Positions 47,201 to 59,015 of a stretch of 64,000 nt of DNA are shown in pieces (positions within the stretch are counted from its first letter, which is position 1; the number at the start of each line of letters is the position of its first letter). Below the pieces are notes generated by a model. That model was not told where the DNA came from. It worked only from the letters and a program-made list of their open reading frames with translations, and made no database searches. A program made the position numbers and the translations under genes. Source of the stretch: Sapria himalayana (taxonomy: Eukaryota; Streptophyta; Magnoliopsida; Malpighiales; Rafflesiaceae); NCBI GenBank assembly GCA_029783825.1, contig JAREIK010003431.1, positions 820,994 to 884,993 on the forward strand. The letters run 5' to 3'.

Positions 47201-48054
47201 ATATTATATTCTCAACTTAGTTAATGATGCATGGACAAGCTAAAAATTGAGAAGGAAAAAATTTAACACACTCAAACATTTATCATAAACTCCTATCATA
47301 TGAAAGAATACATATTGCCTACCCCGATAAATCTCAAAAGAAATCTTTTTTAAGATTTTCTGATCTTACAAATAAATATCAAAAAAAATAAAATTAAAAT
47401 TATATTATATAAAAAAACAACTCAAAAAAATTAACTTAACAATCAAGAAAAAGTAATACATAGAAGAAATATAAAATCAATCTAAATATTACCGCATCCA
47501 ATAGTTTTTTAATGACAATCATTGACTATAATAATATCCAAATAATGTGTATAAAATATAATTAAATAAGAATGATCCCTCTATCTCAGATTCAATAATC
47601 CAAGAATATGAAATAGAATAATAAGATACAAAAGTTGTGATACCTAGATAGTAAGGATCTATTGCTATCCCACTATAAAGGAATCCTAATTAAAAGAGAA
47701 TGATCACTCTATCTCATAATCAAGTAATAGATATTATGAGCAATCTAACAAATGTTAGTATTGCTTTTATGTATTTGGTGAATGTTGTGTTTCTTTTGTA
47801 GTGATAAAAATGTGAGAATATTAATGTTCATATTTGAAAATTATTCAAATTTTAGTTACATTGGTAGATACAAATACCTCATTATACTTGCTGCTTGGTT
47901 TGGATTTTTTACATCAAGTAAATACACTTCTAGTTTCATTTGCTGGTTATATATGTTAACTAAACCCTATTTGTCTGTACATTATTCTAATAATAATATA
48001 ATATAATATAATAGGCAATCCACAAAAATATTATCTACAATACAATTAATAAAA
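47201..48054. other. AT-rich junction between copia and gypsy relics
   Basis: Contains a ~130-bp spaced repetition of CTATCTCA(G/T)A-TCAA (47581 and 47721). No domain assigned; the ORF at 47782-48006 is unassigned. Confidence 0.4.
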
Positions 48055-49480
48055 GTGATGAGACAAAATAAAATAACATATTTGGAGATCCTAGAGATTT
48101 ATGAAAATGTGAAACTTGTTAATAAAATACATATAGAAATGTTATACTTTTTTGACTCATTTCGAGATAACATATCTACTAAGTTGTCAAAAAAATTATT
48201 ACCAAATAGGAAGATAAATCATCAAATTGAATTGGTGTCAAATATCTTACTGATGGCCGAGATATCCTATCAAATGATTCTCCCAAAATTCACAGAGCTG
48301 AGAAAATAACTAAAAGAATTGATTAATTCCAAGTATATTCAACATTCAAAAATCTTATATAATGCTTCAATTCTATTTCAAAAAAATATATATTGAACCA
48401 TTATGATTGTGTATTAACTATTGGGCTCTCAATAAATTGAGAGTAGATAATAAATAACTAATTTATTCAATTGTGAACTTATTCAACTAACTTGGTGGTG
48501 CAATGTGAATTTCTAAACTTAATTTAAGATTGGGATATTATCAAGTACGAATAAATGTAAATTATAGACCAAAGATAACATGTGTAATAAGATAAGAATC
48601 ATATGATTTCTTAATGATACCATTTCAACTCACAAATATATCAACCACCTTTTGTATAATTTTAAATAAGATATCACAATCTTTGCTTCATTTTTTAAAA
48701 TAAATATTTCAAACTTTGTGAAAGATTAAATTACAAGTCAAATAAGAAATAGGATAATACATATTGACAATGACATAATGTGGACTATTATCAAATGGAA
48801 TCCACATTTCACCAAATAAAGTGACAGCACAGAAATCATTTCTTAGGTTGATCAATTATTATCAGTATTTTATTAAAAAATATGTTCACATTATAACACC
48901 ATTAAATAATATGTATTACAAAAGAATAGTTTGAAAATAAAACAAAACTTGTCATACAAGTTTTGATTGTATGATGCAAGTTACCAAAAAATAGTATATC
49001 ATAAACTTGTCAAATCATTTTAAATCATATAAAATATAAATAGATACTTCAAAATTTTGCAATTGGGAGTGTGCTTGTATATAAAATCATCAAGTTATAA
49101 TCAAAAGTCAAAGGTCGAATGAACTAAATGACAATACACAATTCATAAAAAATAATGATGCAATTCAATATTTACAAGTATAAAGATATAATCTTTTAGG
49201 ATCATTATTTATGATAAAAACTCATAAAATACCTAAGCTATTTTAATTACAAAAGAAGTATATTAATAAGCAAGTAAAATAACAAAAATTTCTTATCAAA
49301 TTTGACTACATAGTACACATTGGAGTATAAACTAAGAATAATCAAAGTGATAATAAATATATTAAGTTGAAAGATAGAGATTGTGGCAATTAGCCAATCA
49401 CGTGTAAACAAACAAGAATGATAAATATTTTATTTGAGATATTTGTATGCCACTTAGTGAGTATTCACAAAAGAATTAGT
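48055..49480 (+). mobile_element. Ty3/gypsy relic, reverse transcriptase and RNase H
   Basis: Plus-strand reading: LSKKLLPNRKINHQIELV and KFTELRK (48180-48308) match the gypsy LP--R-VDH-IEL and P-EL-ELK-Q segment. QHSKILYNASILFQK follows (48340-48385), then degenerate IDYR, LF--L, F-KLDL-LGYYQ-R and TT-V-R-G-YEFLVMPFGLTNAP equivalents to about 48660. Near 49200-49330 GSLFMIKTHKIPKLF, QKKYINKQV and KFLIKFDYIV match the RNase H TD--AL-YF-TQK-L---QARW-EFLAEFD motif. Heavily broken. Confidence 0.7.
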
Positions 49481-50579
49481 CACAATTATTTAACATTGCA
49501 CATATTTTTATAACTTGCGGTGAGGAGTAGCAACAAGACAAAACTCATTAAAATTTGTGACCGACCAACAACCATATATTCTAAATAGCATTGCAACAAA
49601 TTATTAGGGAAAAAATCTAACTACTTATCATTTTGTCAAAGAATGACAAAAACAAATTGATTTTACTCAAATTAAATAACAAAAATCAACTAAGCATTTG
49701 AAAAAATAGACTTATGGCAAACAAAAAAAAGTGCACAATCATGTGGGAGATGCGGTGTTAGTATGGTTTCACTTGGTATTTTGATACTAATAAATTCATA
49801 CGAGACTAGTGCAAAAATATGAATTTTCAAAATGGCTAACAATATCTTATATCAACTTGATCTATCTTAAAAGTTTAAAATATATCTAAAATTTCACATT
49901 AACATGTTGAAATCATTCCATTAAGATCAAGATGATTCAACATCGGACATATTACACTAAGCACCAATAAAAGTAAAAATCTTTTATGAAATATTGTAGA
50001 ATCCATTTTTATTAAATAAATTATGAGACAAAAAAATTATAAGCCAAGGCAATAATAATTAGTAAAATAAATAAGATTGCCGAAAAAAAAAACCAATTAG
50101 AAACTCATTGTTACATTATAAAAATTCCAAAAGAAGATTATAAATTTTCATAAGAAAAAACTAATAAGGACATCAACAAGATTAATGAAAAAAATATCAC
50201 AGCTCAATAAAATTTTTTAGAAAATCATAATATGAGATGATTATATGTGAATTTCTAAAATGATCTAGATGAGACTAGAATATTACAGATGATTTGTCAG
50301 ATTTTTACTAGAATTCTAGAATGTTTCAGACGTTTAATAAGTAACTTTCATTCTAAAATATTATAAGGATTTCTATTATAATAAAATTATAATATATATC
50401 ATAATTTTGATTTTTGATGAAAAAACCCTTAATGCATAAAGAACTCGTTATTGTACTTAAATTTTCAAATTTTATTTGTAATATAATATCTCTTTAAGTA
50501 TTTTTCTATCTTATGAAGCTCATATATAAGATCTTATAAGTATAACTCTTATGAGAGATAATAAAAAACTAACTTAAAT
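49481..50579. other. Probable 3' part of the gypsy relic, not readable
   Basis: AT-rich with no recognised integrase motif; purine-rich tracts but no clear polypurine tract or LTR. Confidence 0.4.
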
Positions 50580-50935
50580 AATTAAGAAAGAATATTTTTA
50601 CCAAAGATTATACACAACACTAACATTTGTGACTCATGATGCTTATACAAAGTTACTATGCATGTGCAGAAATCCACAAAGTTACTAGGAGCACCTTCTA
50701 CACACTTACTACTCACCCAATGTGTGAGATTCTTGGATGAAATTCCCCCTCTAATATCATGTAAGAAATAACATAGATTAACAATTAAAACTGAATTTCT
50801 CAATAAACAATGCCAAAGGAACAATAATGATCAAAGAAAAAAAAATTGGTTAGCCCTTATATAATGAGCTAGTCAAAATTGAGACATACCATAGGTTGAG
50901 TGCTCTTATATATCATACATAAAATAAACATAACA
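50580..50935 (-). repeat. Possible reversed copia LTR
   Basis: Read on the minus strand, AAGAGCACTCAACCTATGG and CATTATATAAGGGCTAACC (50858-50925) match the LTR core at 10530-10580. The part 50580-50830 is less AT-rich with an 80-codon ORF of no known family. Confidence 0.4.
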
Positions 50936-51025
50936 ATAAATAAATAGTCTAAAATAATTAGCTGCAAAAACCATGATTTATTTACCGTTCTAACAGTTTG
51001 TTCAGTGTATATATGCATGGATTTA

Positions 51026-51046
51026 TGTGTGTGTGTGTGTGTGCAT

Positions 51047-51077
<31 letters not shown>
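51026..51077 (+). repeat. (TG)n and (ATTT)n microsatellites
   Basis: (TG)9 followed within a few bases by about eight ATTT units. Confidence 0.93.
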
Positions 51078-51479
51078 TATTTTATATATTTATATATTTC
51101 ATAAATCAATTGTATATCAAACGAGTTAAGGTTCATTGCGATTTCCATTACAAGGTAAACTGCAGGAGTCTTTGAATGAATATCTCCTCCATATATATTT
51201 ATTTGTATTTCATTTTCATTGCGCATCCAATTTCAAAATCGTGTATAGGTTTCCATTTGCTGAATTTAGGCTGTTAGCATTTAAAACTATTTGGGCCAAA
51301 TCATTAACTTAACTAAATTACCAGTGAAATAGTTCCAATACCAATTCACAAATCCAAATTCGCAGCTCGACATTTGTCAATTATCAAGTGTGCAAATGTT
51401 GTCACACGACTTGAAGTATGATGCATTTAATAACAAACTCACATAAAATAAAAGAGAAACATGAACGAACAGCTTAATA

Positions 51480-51700
51480 AATATTGAAATTTTCTAAGTG
51501 ATCGAACAGTTAGACGAGGATGGCAGGTTCACAGATGTATAGTTCTTCCAGCAACAAAACGACGGAATGAAGTGAAAGAAAATGCGAAGAGTTATATGCT
51601 TCCAAAAAAATGGAGGTTCGCATGGCAGAGAAGACCAATGAAAGACGATGCATAATAAAGGGGCAGTGTTGTCCGTACCAATTAGAATGGTTATATATAG
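51480..51700 (-). promoter_or_regulatory. Candidate promoter and non-coding first exon of the OTU gene
   Basis: A less AT-rich island of about 220 bp in a very AT-rich area. Read on the minus strand it has a TATA-like CTATATATAACC at about 51690-51701, followed by a pyrimidine-rich leader-like stretch (CACTTCATTCCGTCGTTTTG region, 51540-51600). No long ORF or transposon motif explains it. It sits 9 kb upstream of the first coding exon on the correct strand. A 5' UTR intron is inferred; no clear donor was fixed. Confidence 0.35.
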
Positions 51701-52024
51701 ATAATTGAATTTTATAGATGTATCGGATATATCGAAGATATATATTAGTGTATATTTGTATATGAGCACCAATCAATGATAAATATATCGATACTTAAAA
51801 TTTATGGATATATAAAAAATTCATGACAATTTTATTAACCTATCACTTCAATTCATTAACTTCCACTAGAAAAAAGACAATTTTTTTGCTAGTTAAAATT
51901 ATTAAAGAGACTAGGGCTATTAGTTAGGCCAGCAAATTTTATGGAGATATGGTTTTGTTAAGTAAAATAAAAAAAGTGAAATTTATGATTAATTTAAAGG
52001 TAGAGTTGTGTTTTGTTATATCAT

Positions 52025-52190
52025 ACACAAAATATTTGATTTTTATATCACCAAATATAAAATATTTGATTTTTGTATCACCAAACACAAAATATTTGAT
52101 TTTTGATCGCCAAACACAAAATATTTGATTTTTGTATCGCCAAGAACAAAATATTTGATTTTTTATTGCCAAATATAAAATATTTGATTT
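52025..52190 (+). repeat. About 31-bp tandem repeat, six units
   Basis: Unit near ACAAAATATTTGATTTTTGT plus ATC(A/G)CCAAA; six imperfect copies. The opposite arm carries only one full unit and a partial one, so expansion happened on this side only. Confidence 0.92.
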
Positions 52191-52662
52191 TTTTCTACAA
52201 AACTTTTAATAATTAAGAAAAATTATATTAAGTTTTAAAATAATTAAGTTTTGATTTACTCAAATTCATTAAACTAATTTTATCTTCAAAGTTTTAAAAT
52301 TAAAAAAAATAAAATTTAATTAATTAAATTGAGAAACTAAATAATTCTATAAAATATATAATAGTGGGATTCAAACTCATGTCCCTCTATCAACAAAAAT
52401 CATAACAAACCACTCGATCACATAATTTTTATCACCAAAAATAACAAATTGAAATATTTATATATAGATACAAAATAAATATTACACATATATAAGTATA
52501 TATAAAATATATATAGATATACAAACATATATATATAAATTGACAAACATATTTATACCTATATAAACAAGTGTATATATATATACACATACACATACAT
52601 ATAAACATATATATTTTTTTATATTTATATTTATATTTATATTTATATATAATTATATATAT
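52025..52662 (+). repeat. Left arm of a long inverted repeat around the CACTA element
   Basis: Matches 58235-58880 in reverse complement. Blocks in mirrored order are: the AAATATTTGATTTTT unit; TACAAAACTTTTAATAATTA; TAATTAAGTTTTGATTTACT; GTGGGATTCAAACTCATG and CGATCACATAATTTTTATCACC; then (TA)-rich microsatellite and ATTGACAAACATA. Length 638 bp. It contains a tRNA-like A/B box pair read on the minus strand. Confidence 0.82.
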
Positions 52663-53199
52663 TACTACAAGAAAAGATGGAATCAGAAATGATCAATTCC
52701 ATTTCAAATTCTATCATAATATTAAAATAGCAACGTAATTAAAATGAATTCATTCCGTTTCTAAAGTACTCTTTTAAAAATTTTAGAAAATGATAATACA
52801 ATGACATTTTTTTTAAAATAGGTGACGGAATATAATATACACATAAAATTTATTTCTAAATTAATAATGAAATAAAATAGAAATGCAAAATTCATTTCTG
52901 ATTTAAAAATGGATTTAGAAATGTTATTTTTCATTTCTAATATCTTCAATAGGAATATTTCTCATTTGTGTTATTTTTGTATATTATATATAATATACAA
53001 ATACATATAGAAACCGTATAGCCTACAATCAAAAAAGTACATGCACATATTATTCATCATATAACATTCTCTTAACATCCACTACAAAGTAAAACATCAT
53101 ATAACAAATAAAAAAATCTATTAATTACAATACACATTCATAATTTTATTAAAAATAATAATAAAACAAAAACCAAATTTCATAATAAAAACTTTCATG

Positions 53200-54300
53200 G
53201 CAAAAAATTAATAACACATCATCACAAACAACTATGAGTCCCTGTCGAGATGAGTATTTTCTTCTGGAAATCTGGATTTGGATCCTTTTCAGAATGATAA
53301 AAAATAAATAATGTCACTGCCAACTTGTATATTCTTTTCTCCATCTTCAAAATCTTTTATTGCATTTCCTCCTCTCTTTTCATTCTTTAGATCTCTCTCT
53401 TTTTCATTTATTCAATTTCTTTTTGTATCTCTTTATTCTTTTGTTACATTTCTTCATTCATTTGTTAAATCTCCTCTTTTTTCTTTGTAATGTACCCTAA
53501 ATTTTCTGCATATCCTCACGTAACCTCTTATCAAACATATTTTTGGAAGATGATAATAAAGAACTCCAAATTGAACCTAGATAAAATATAGATGCATGGG
53601 TACCAAAACCATACACTCGCCATTTTTTTAGCTCCACTCCAACAGCCTAAAGGTAAATATGCATGATATTAATCTCTCGTCTCTCTATAGAAGAATGTGT
53701 CAAATGTTAAGCAATATCAACCATATTCACCACAGCTTCCTATAATTGTTAAAATACAACACAACTCATCATTGTTATATTCAGATAAAATATATAACAA
53801 CACATAAAATTGTCATCATCCTACTAAAAAAGAACATAAAAATAAAGTTAGTCATTTATTTAATGAGTCCATATATAATAACTCATCACTTATTGTAAAA
53901 AACTACATTGAATTTAATATTAATTATAGTGATGCCAAAAAAATCAATTTTTTTAAATTGTTTTCTTTCATTAATTATAATTTACATATGACACAACAAG
54001 TACAAATTGAGAAACTCACATTAATATCATTTGACATTTTATTATTATTTATAAAATATAAATAATAACAAAATATGAAAGACAACTATACCTGATCTAC
54101 TAAATGTTGGTTGGTCACCTTTAAAACTCCAATATATGTTGAAGGTCTTGATCCTTCACCTACTTTCTCTATTCGATGATTGTGTGAGGCCATATGGGAC
54201 AATACTTTGAATTCTTCACTATTCTAGTATTCTCACTACTTAATCTAAATATTGTAGGAGACACTATTAGGTTTTGCATCTTTATCATACTTTATTCTCC
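53200..54300 (-). pseudogene. CACTA TNPA-like (Transposase_24) relic
   Basis: Minus-strand reading at 54225-54100 gives FKVLSHMASHNHRIEKVGEG then RPSTYIGVLKVTNQHLVDQ, like the middle of plant En/Spm Transposase_24 proteins. Downstream (53500-53330) the sequence is AAG/GAA-rich and would encode a Glu/Lys-rich coiled coil, usual at their C-terminus. Interrupted repeatedly. Confidence 0.5.
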
Positions 54301-55099
54301 ATATGCCAAGCTTGTCATTATATCTCATACTTGTCACATATTTCCATGTATCCTTCATTAAGACCACCAAAGTATTATTTCATTTATACTTTTTCTATAA
54401 AAATTAAATAAAACAATAATATATTGTAATATATTTATATTAAGAGTAAATCATATTAGACCAATTGAAAAACAAGTAGATTTTTTTCAAACAAAAATAA
54501 TAAAAAATGATAATGCATACATATAGTAAATTTAAGAAATTTACATACTATGTATTATCAATTATGGACCAAATGAAGATTTTCTCATAACTTGGCATAT
54601 AAATTATGAATTTTGAATATCTTGCCAGTATCGATATTGTAGTACAATGCATGAGCCTCCTAAGATAGGTGAGACGGAGCTATAAATACCTTTAAGTGTA
54701 TAATGAGATGAAGACATAATATCAATACAATCAATCTATGTCTTTCATGATGATGTGGTGCTAATGTATCTCTCTACATGTGTAAAAGAATGCATAAAGA
54801 TATTTGTAGCATTATCATCAAAGAACACATATAGATTTCCTCCTTCACAAATTATTAGTTGACTTTCTCTACCCCTACCCACATATTAAGATCCTCGGTC
54901 ACTTGAATGATTACCTCTCATACCTAAATCCAGTTATATAAATATCAAAAAATATAGAGATAATAAAAACATGTTATGAAAATGTCATAATAACAAAACA
55001 TAATGATGGACACATTGACATTCATAAAAGCAAAAAAAAAATCATTTAACATCCAAATTGTAATAGTTATAAAATAAGCAAGACAACATAATATGGAAG

Positions 55100-56700
55100 T
55101 CAATAAATGTCTAGTCATCTGTCATCATCGAAAAATTCTAACAAATCTTCTCTATTTACATATTCACCATCATCTGATTCGGCAATTAATTGTTTCTTAT
55201 AATATTCTTTAATATGGTCATCATCAATGTCTAAATAGTTTCTACCTTCACCAAATAATGTTTGAAGCTATCATCTGCCTTATGAATGATCAGATGAAGT
55301 TCCATGTTATTTATCTGAAATGCATATGCACGTGATAAAGTGATTATAACTTATTTTTCAATAAATTTATTAGCTAATCTAGGTTTTATTTTACATATTT
55401 ACCACTTGTCATAAGAATTTATTCTTGTGGTTAAATAAGTAGTGTAACCCACTTATTTGGCTTACACTATAAGAATAAAATAGCTCATACTTATGATAAT
55501 ATTTCTTATGATACGCATCAACAAGGTTGTATTAATGATGAATTCTAGTACCAAGATTTGGAATAATACGCATCAAACCATTCACAATTAAACATAATTA
55601 TCCTCTTAATCGATAAAGCAAGATACTCCACATACAGAATTTCAATTGGTCGACCATGAAAATCAATTGTAGATGCAGTAGAGTTAGACCCCTTTATGCA
55701 TACACCATTATTCATTGTAGTTTTATTTGAACCATGTTTCAAAGTGTAAAATTTATATCAATCTACATAATATATGAGATGTTTGTAAACTTCATAACAA
55801 TCCTTTTGCAATATCCTTCATTTGTCTATTACATATATTTGGTGATGGACAATATACCTACAAATTGATAAAAGATAAAATCAAACTTATATAATGTTGT
55901 ATGTACCTTTTTAAAACCAATAATGATAAGTTATATACTAATAAATTTTTCAAATCAAATTGTGAAATCCTTTTCAATTTTGCATCAGTTAAAGTAGTAT
56001 CAATATGTGGGTCTCTTTGTCTTAATTTCTTAGCACAAATTCTTCAAAAATAATAATGAAGGTATTTTGAAATATTAAAAGGTATATCGCATACCATTAT
56101 AAAGAAATGTGAATATAAATTTATTATAAATCTTACTCAATATAAGGTATAATAACCTCTTTTCCTGATGCTTTAAGCATTTCATAAAATTGTTTTGCTG
56201 ATGATATTGGGATATCATCAGCAACATCCAAATTTAATGAAGGACTACTAACATTCTTCAATATTATTTCACATGCATCGTTGGGATTGGCATATTCCAT
56301 TATAGCATTTAAATCAACACTTCTATATACATAATGTTTTGTTTTTTGTAGAACAAATTTTTCCTCATGTTTATACCAAACATGATAATCTCTAACAAAT
56401 CTATTTTTTGCAAGATGATATCACACTGTGTCCATATCTTGGAAACTCTAATTTGATATTTATGATCATTATATAGATATTTTATTTTTATTTCATCCAT
56501 AAATTCAGGCTGTTTATCAACAAAGGCACTAAACTTCTCAATCCCCACAACAAATTCATTTGTCAGGAACTCATCTTTTAGTCTTACATTTATTAATTGA
56601 TGATTAGGTCTTATAATATTTTCCATTCCTATGACAGATAACACAAACATATTTTCAATTATAATAATGTATATAAAAATTTATTTGTAATAAAGTTGTA
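55100..56700 (-). pseudogene. CACTA TNPD-like transposase, internally deleted, DUF4216 part readable
   Basis: ORF 55742-55545 contains NNGVCIKGSNSTASTIDFHG and KRIIMFNCEWFDAYYSKSW. This is the DUF4216 pattern (Q-SGV-V-G--...YYG-L-EI-EL-Y...VVLFKCDWFD) found at the C-terminus of TNPD. Upstream, about 56280-56110, IPISSAKQFYEMLKASGKEV resembles the A-KFY-LLKEA-E start of the TNP2 (Transposase_21) region. Only about 0.4 kb lies between the two, so most of the catalytic TNP2 domain is deleted. The ORF 56650-56309 further upstream is unassigned N-terminal sequence. Confidence 0.6.
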
Positions 56701-57780
56701 GTAGTGTATTTAGGACATTACATGAATCTAATAAAAAAGTAGTTGCAATATCATTAATAAATAATTTTGGATTAAAATGAGATAAAGTGGATTGCTTCAA
56801 TCCCTTAGATATTTATCAAGAGCCGTAAGTTTTAATTTTGTCATATACATAAAACTAAATATTTGATATTTATCTATATTAAATGAAATTGCATTAATTA
56901 AGCAAAAAAAATCACAATGTGATAATTAAGGATTTCTAAAAATAATAGTTTGTATTAACTAATTAGACAAAGGCATTTTATTTAATAGAAATCCTAAAAA
57001 AATTTGCAATGCCAATGTTTTACATTTGTCATGAATTAATGACAAAAATATATCAACTATCAATGGATAATTTAAATAAATTAATATAGATATTTACTAA
57101 TCTATTTGAAGCATGTAGTATAAATAATCATCTGCTAGTTGTGACATGTAATATATATATTTTTTAAATATAAAATAATGGGAGGTATTATTTATTGGAT
57201 TACACCTTTAGTGAAGAGTCGATCAAAATACTCTATAAATTTTGAAATGAGGTTCTAATTTTTTTTAGTTGTTCATATGTTGTTACATTTCAACCTTTGA
57301 ATTTCATACCCTCAAAATTTTTTTATGTTATTCATTATTATTACATTTAAACTTTTAGTATTTTTTAAGATATTTATAATTTATTTATTGTTAAAGTTAC
57401 ACAATTAGTATAAGTTTTTCATTTATAAGTTATTACATATCAACAAATCTTAGCAAACAAACTAAGTCCACATTAATCAGCATGATCAAAACTATAGATA
57501 AATAATGAAATAGACATAAATTTCATACCTCAATTAGGTAACCCAGAAATTTAACAAATCTCCTAGTATGTGAAAAAATGTAAAATGTATAATTTATCAA
57601 TTAGAATAATATTAAATCAAGAAAACAAGAAAAGAGAATCCAATATGAATGTTAATTTGAAAAACAAAAAATAATGCATCAATTATGGATGACTAGCACG
57701 ATGAACAATAATTGGAAGAAAATTATTCTAAAAACTAATTAGACAAACTCAAAATCAAAATTAAAAACCCTCAAACCCTA
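56701..57780 (-). other. 5' part of the CACTA element, no readable gene
   Basis: AT-rich, no ORF over 60 codons; presumed leader and promoter side of the TNPD-like gene. Confidence 0.45.
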
Positions 57781-58234
57781 ACTTTTTTTCATAGTTTCGA
57801 AATGTTATTTAATAAATTAATTATCATAATTTAGCGACAAAAGTAATTTTAATTTTTAAATTAGTGACGCAATACTGTTCTGTCACTACATTTTTAAAAA
57901 TCAAATAATGACGGAATCTGAAGATATTTCACATTTAGCAATGTAAATAATTTTAGTCGCTAATTATAGAAAAGGATACGGATGTCCTTTCTAAAATAAC
58001 ATAGATATATAATTTTTTGTTGATAAATGTCACACAAGCATATCCGTTAATGGTAGTGCATTACAATTAGTGACAAAATAAAATAACATTTAAAATCCAT
58101 CACTAATTAGCGAATGATTTTTTTTCTGTTTCTAATTATTTCATAATATGTCATTTTCATTTCTAATACATTTCTATTATGTTCCTAATTTTAGAAAAAT
58201 ATTTGAGTATTTCTAATTGTCTTTTCTTATAGTG

Positions 58235-58253
58235 TATGCGTGTTTATATATAC

Positions 58254-58297
<44 letters not shown>

Positions 58298-58520
58298 TAT
58301 TTATTTATATTTATATTATATTTATATTTATATTTATATTTATATTATATTATATTTATATTATATTTATATTTATATTTATTTATTTATTTATATGTAT
58401 ATATGTGTGTGTTTATATAGGTAAGTATATATGTTTGTCAATTTCTATATATGTTTATATATTTATATATATTTATGTATACTTATATATGTATAACCTT
58501 TATTTTGTGTGCGTGCGTGC

Positions 58521-58558
<38 letters not shown>

Positions 58559-58880
58559 TATTTATTTATTTATTTTGATTTGTTACTTTGGTGATAAAAA
58601 CCATGTGACTGAGTGATATGTTGTAGTTTTTGTAGGTATATAGATGACATTGGTTCAAATCCCACCAAAGTATACTCTACACATTTATTTGGTTTCTCAC
58701 TTTTCAATATTAGTTTCCAAATTAAGTAAATTATTTTTAAAAGTTTGATGGCAAAATTTAGTAGATAAATTTTAGTGCACCAAAACTTAATTATTTTTAA
58801 ATTTAGTGAATTTTTATAATTATGAAAAGTTTTGTACACCAAAAATCAAATATTTTGTGTTTGGTGCACCAAACACAAAT
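58235..58880 (-). repeat. Right arm of the long inverted repeat
   Basis: 646 bp, reverse complement of 52025-52662 with moderate divergence. It begins directly at the CACTA end with TATGCGTG and (TA)n/(ATTT)n-rich sequence. It includes CCATGTGACTGAGTGATATG and GGTTCAAATCCCACC (58604-58670) and ends with a single AAATCAAATATTTTGTG unit. The Tyr/Ile ORFs at 58217-58578 are microsatellite translation. Confidence 0.82.
58604..58671 (+). ncRNA. tRNA-like A-box/B-box pair (decayed), not a tRNA gene
   Basis: GTGACTGAGTGATATGTTG resembles the A box of type II tRNAs (GGCCGAGTGGTTAAGGC) and GGTTCAAATCCCACC a B box, about 40 bp apart. The mirrored pair is at 52367-52432 in the left arm. No anticodon arm could be formed, so this is a SINE-like or tRNA-derived module. 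Confidence 0.35.
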
Positions 58881-58899
58881 TTCAAGTTCAATGTGCGCA

Positions 58900-59015
58900 A
58901 AATAATTTAAAAAAATTGTGATTTAGTGTGCTATAAATAAAAAAATTTTAAAATGAAACTTTTATTTTCAAAAATTTTTAAAAATACATCAATATATAAA
59001 AAAATTATATTTTGG
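58900..59015. other. AT-rich spacer
   Basis: Poly(A/T)-rich, nothing recognised. Confidence 0.4.

Larger units (their letters stand above)
52663..58234 (-). mobile_element. CACTA (En/Spm) transposon, degenerate, TSD TAT
   Basis: Left end TACTACAAGAAAAG (from canonical CACTACAAGAAAA by one change) and right end TTTTCTTATAGTG; flanks TAT (52660-52662) and TAT (58235-58237), the 3-bp duplication typical of CACTA elements. Subterminal zones carry repeated CATTTCTAA, TAGTGACG and ATTAGCGA(C/A) words in both orientations. Gene remains lie on the minus strand: TNPD-like (55100-56700) and a TNPA/Transposase_24-like part (53200-54300). All are broken, so it is non-autonomous now. Confidence 0.85.

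Noticed and set aside
58217..58578. Tyr/Ile-rich ORFs that look like membrane proteins
   Set aside because: Translations of TA and ATTT microsatellites in all three frames.
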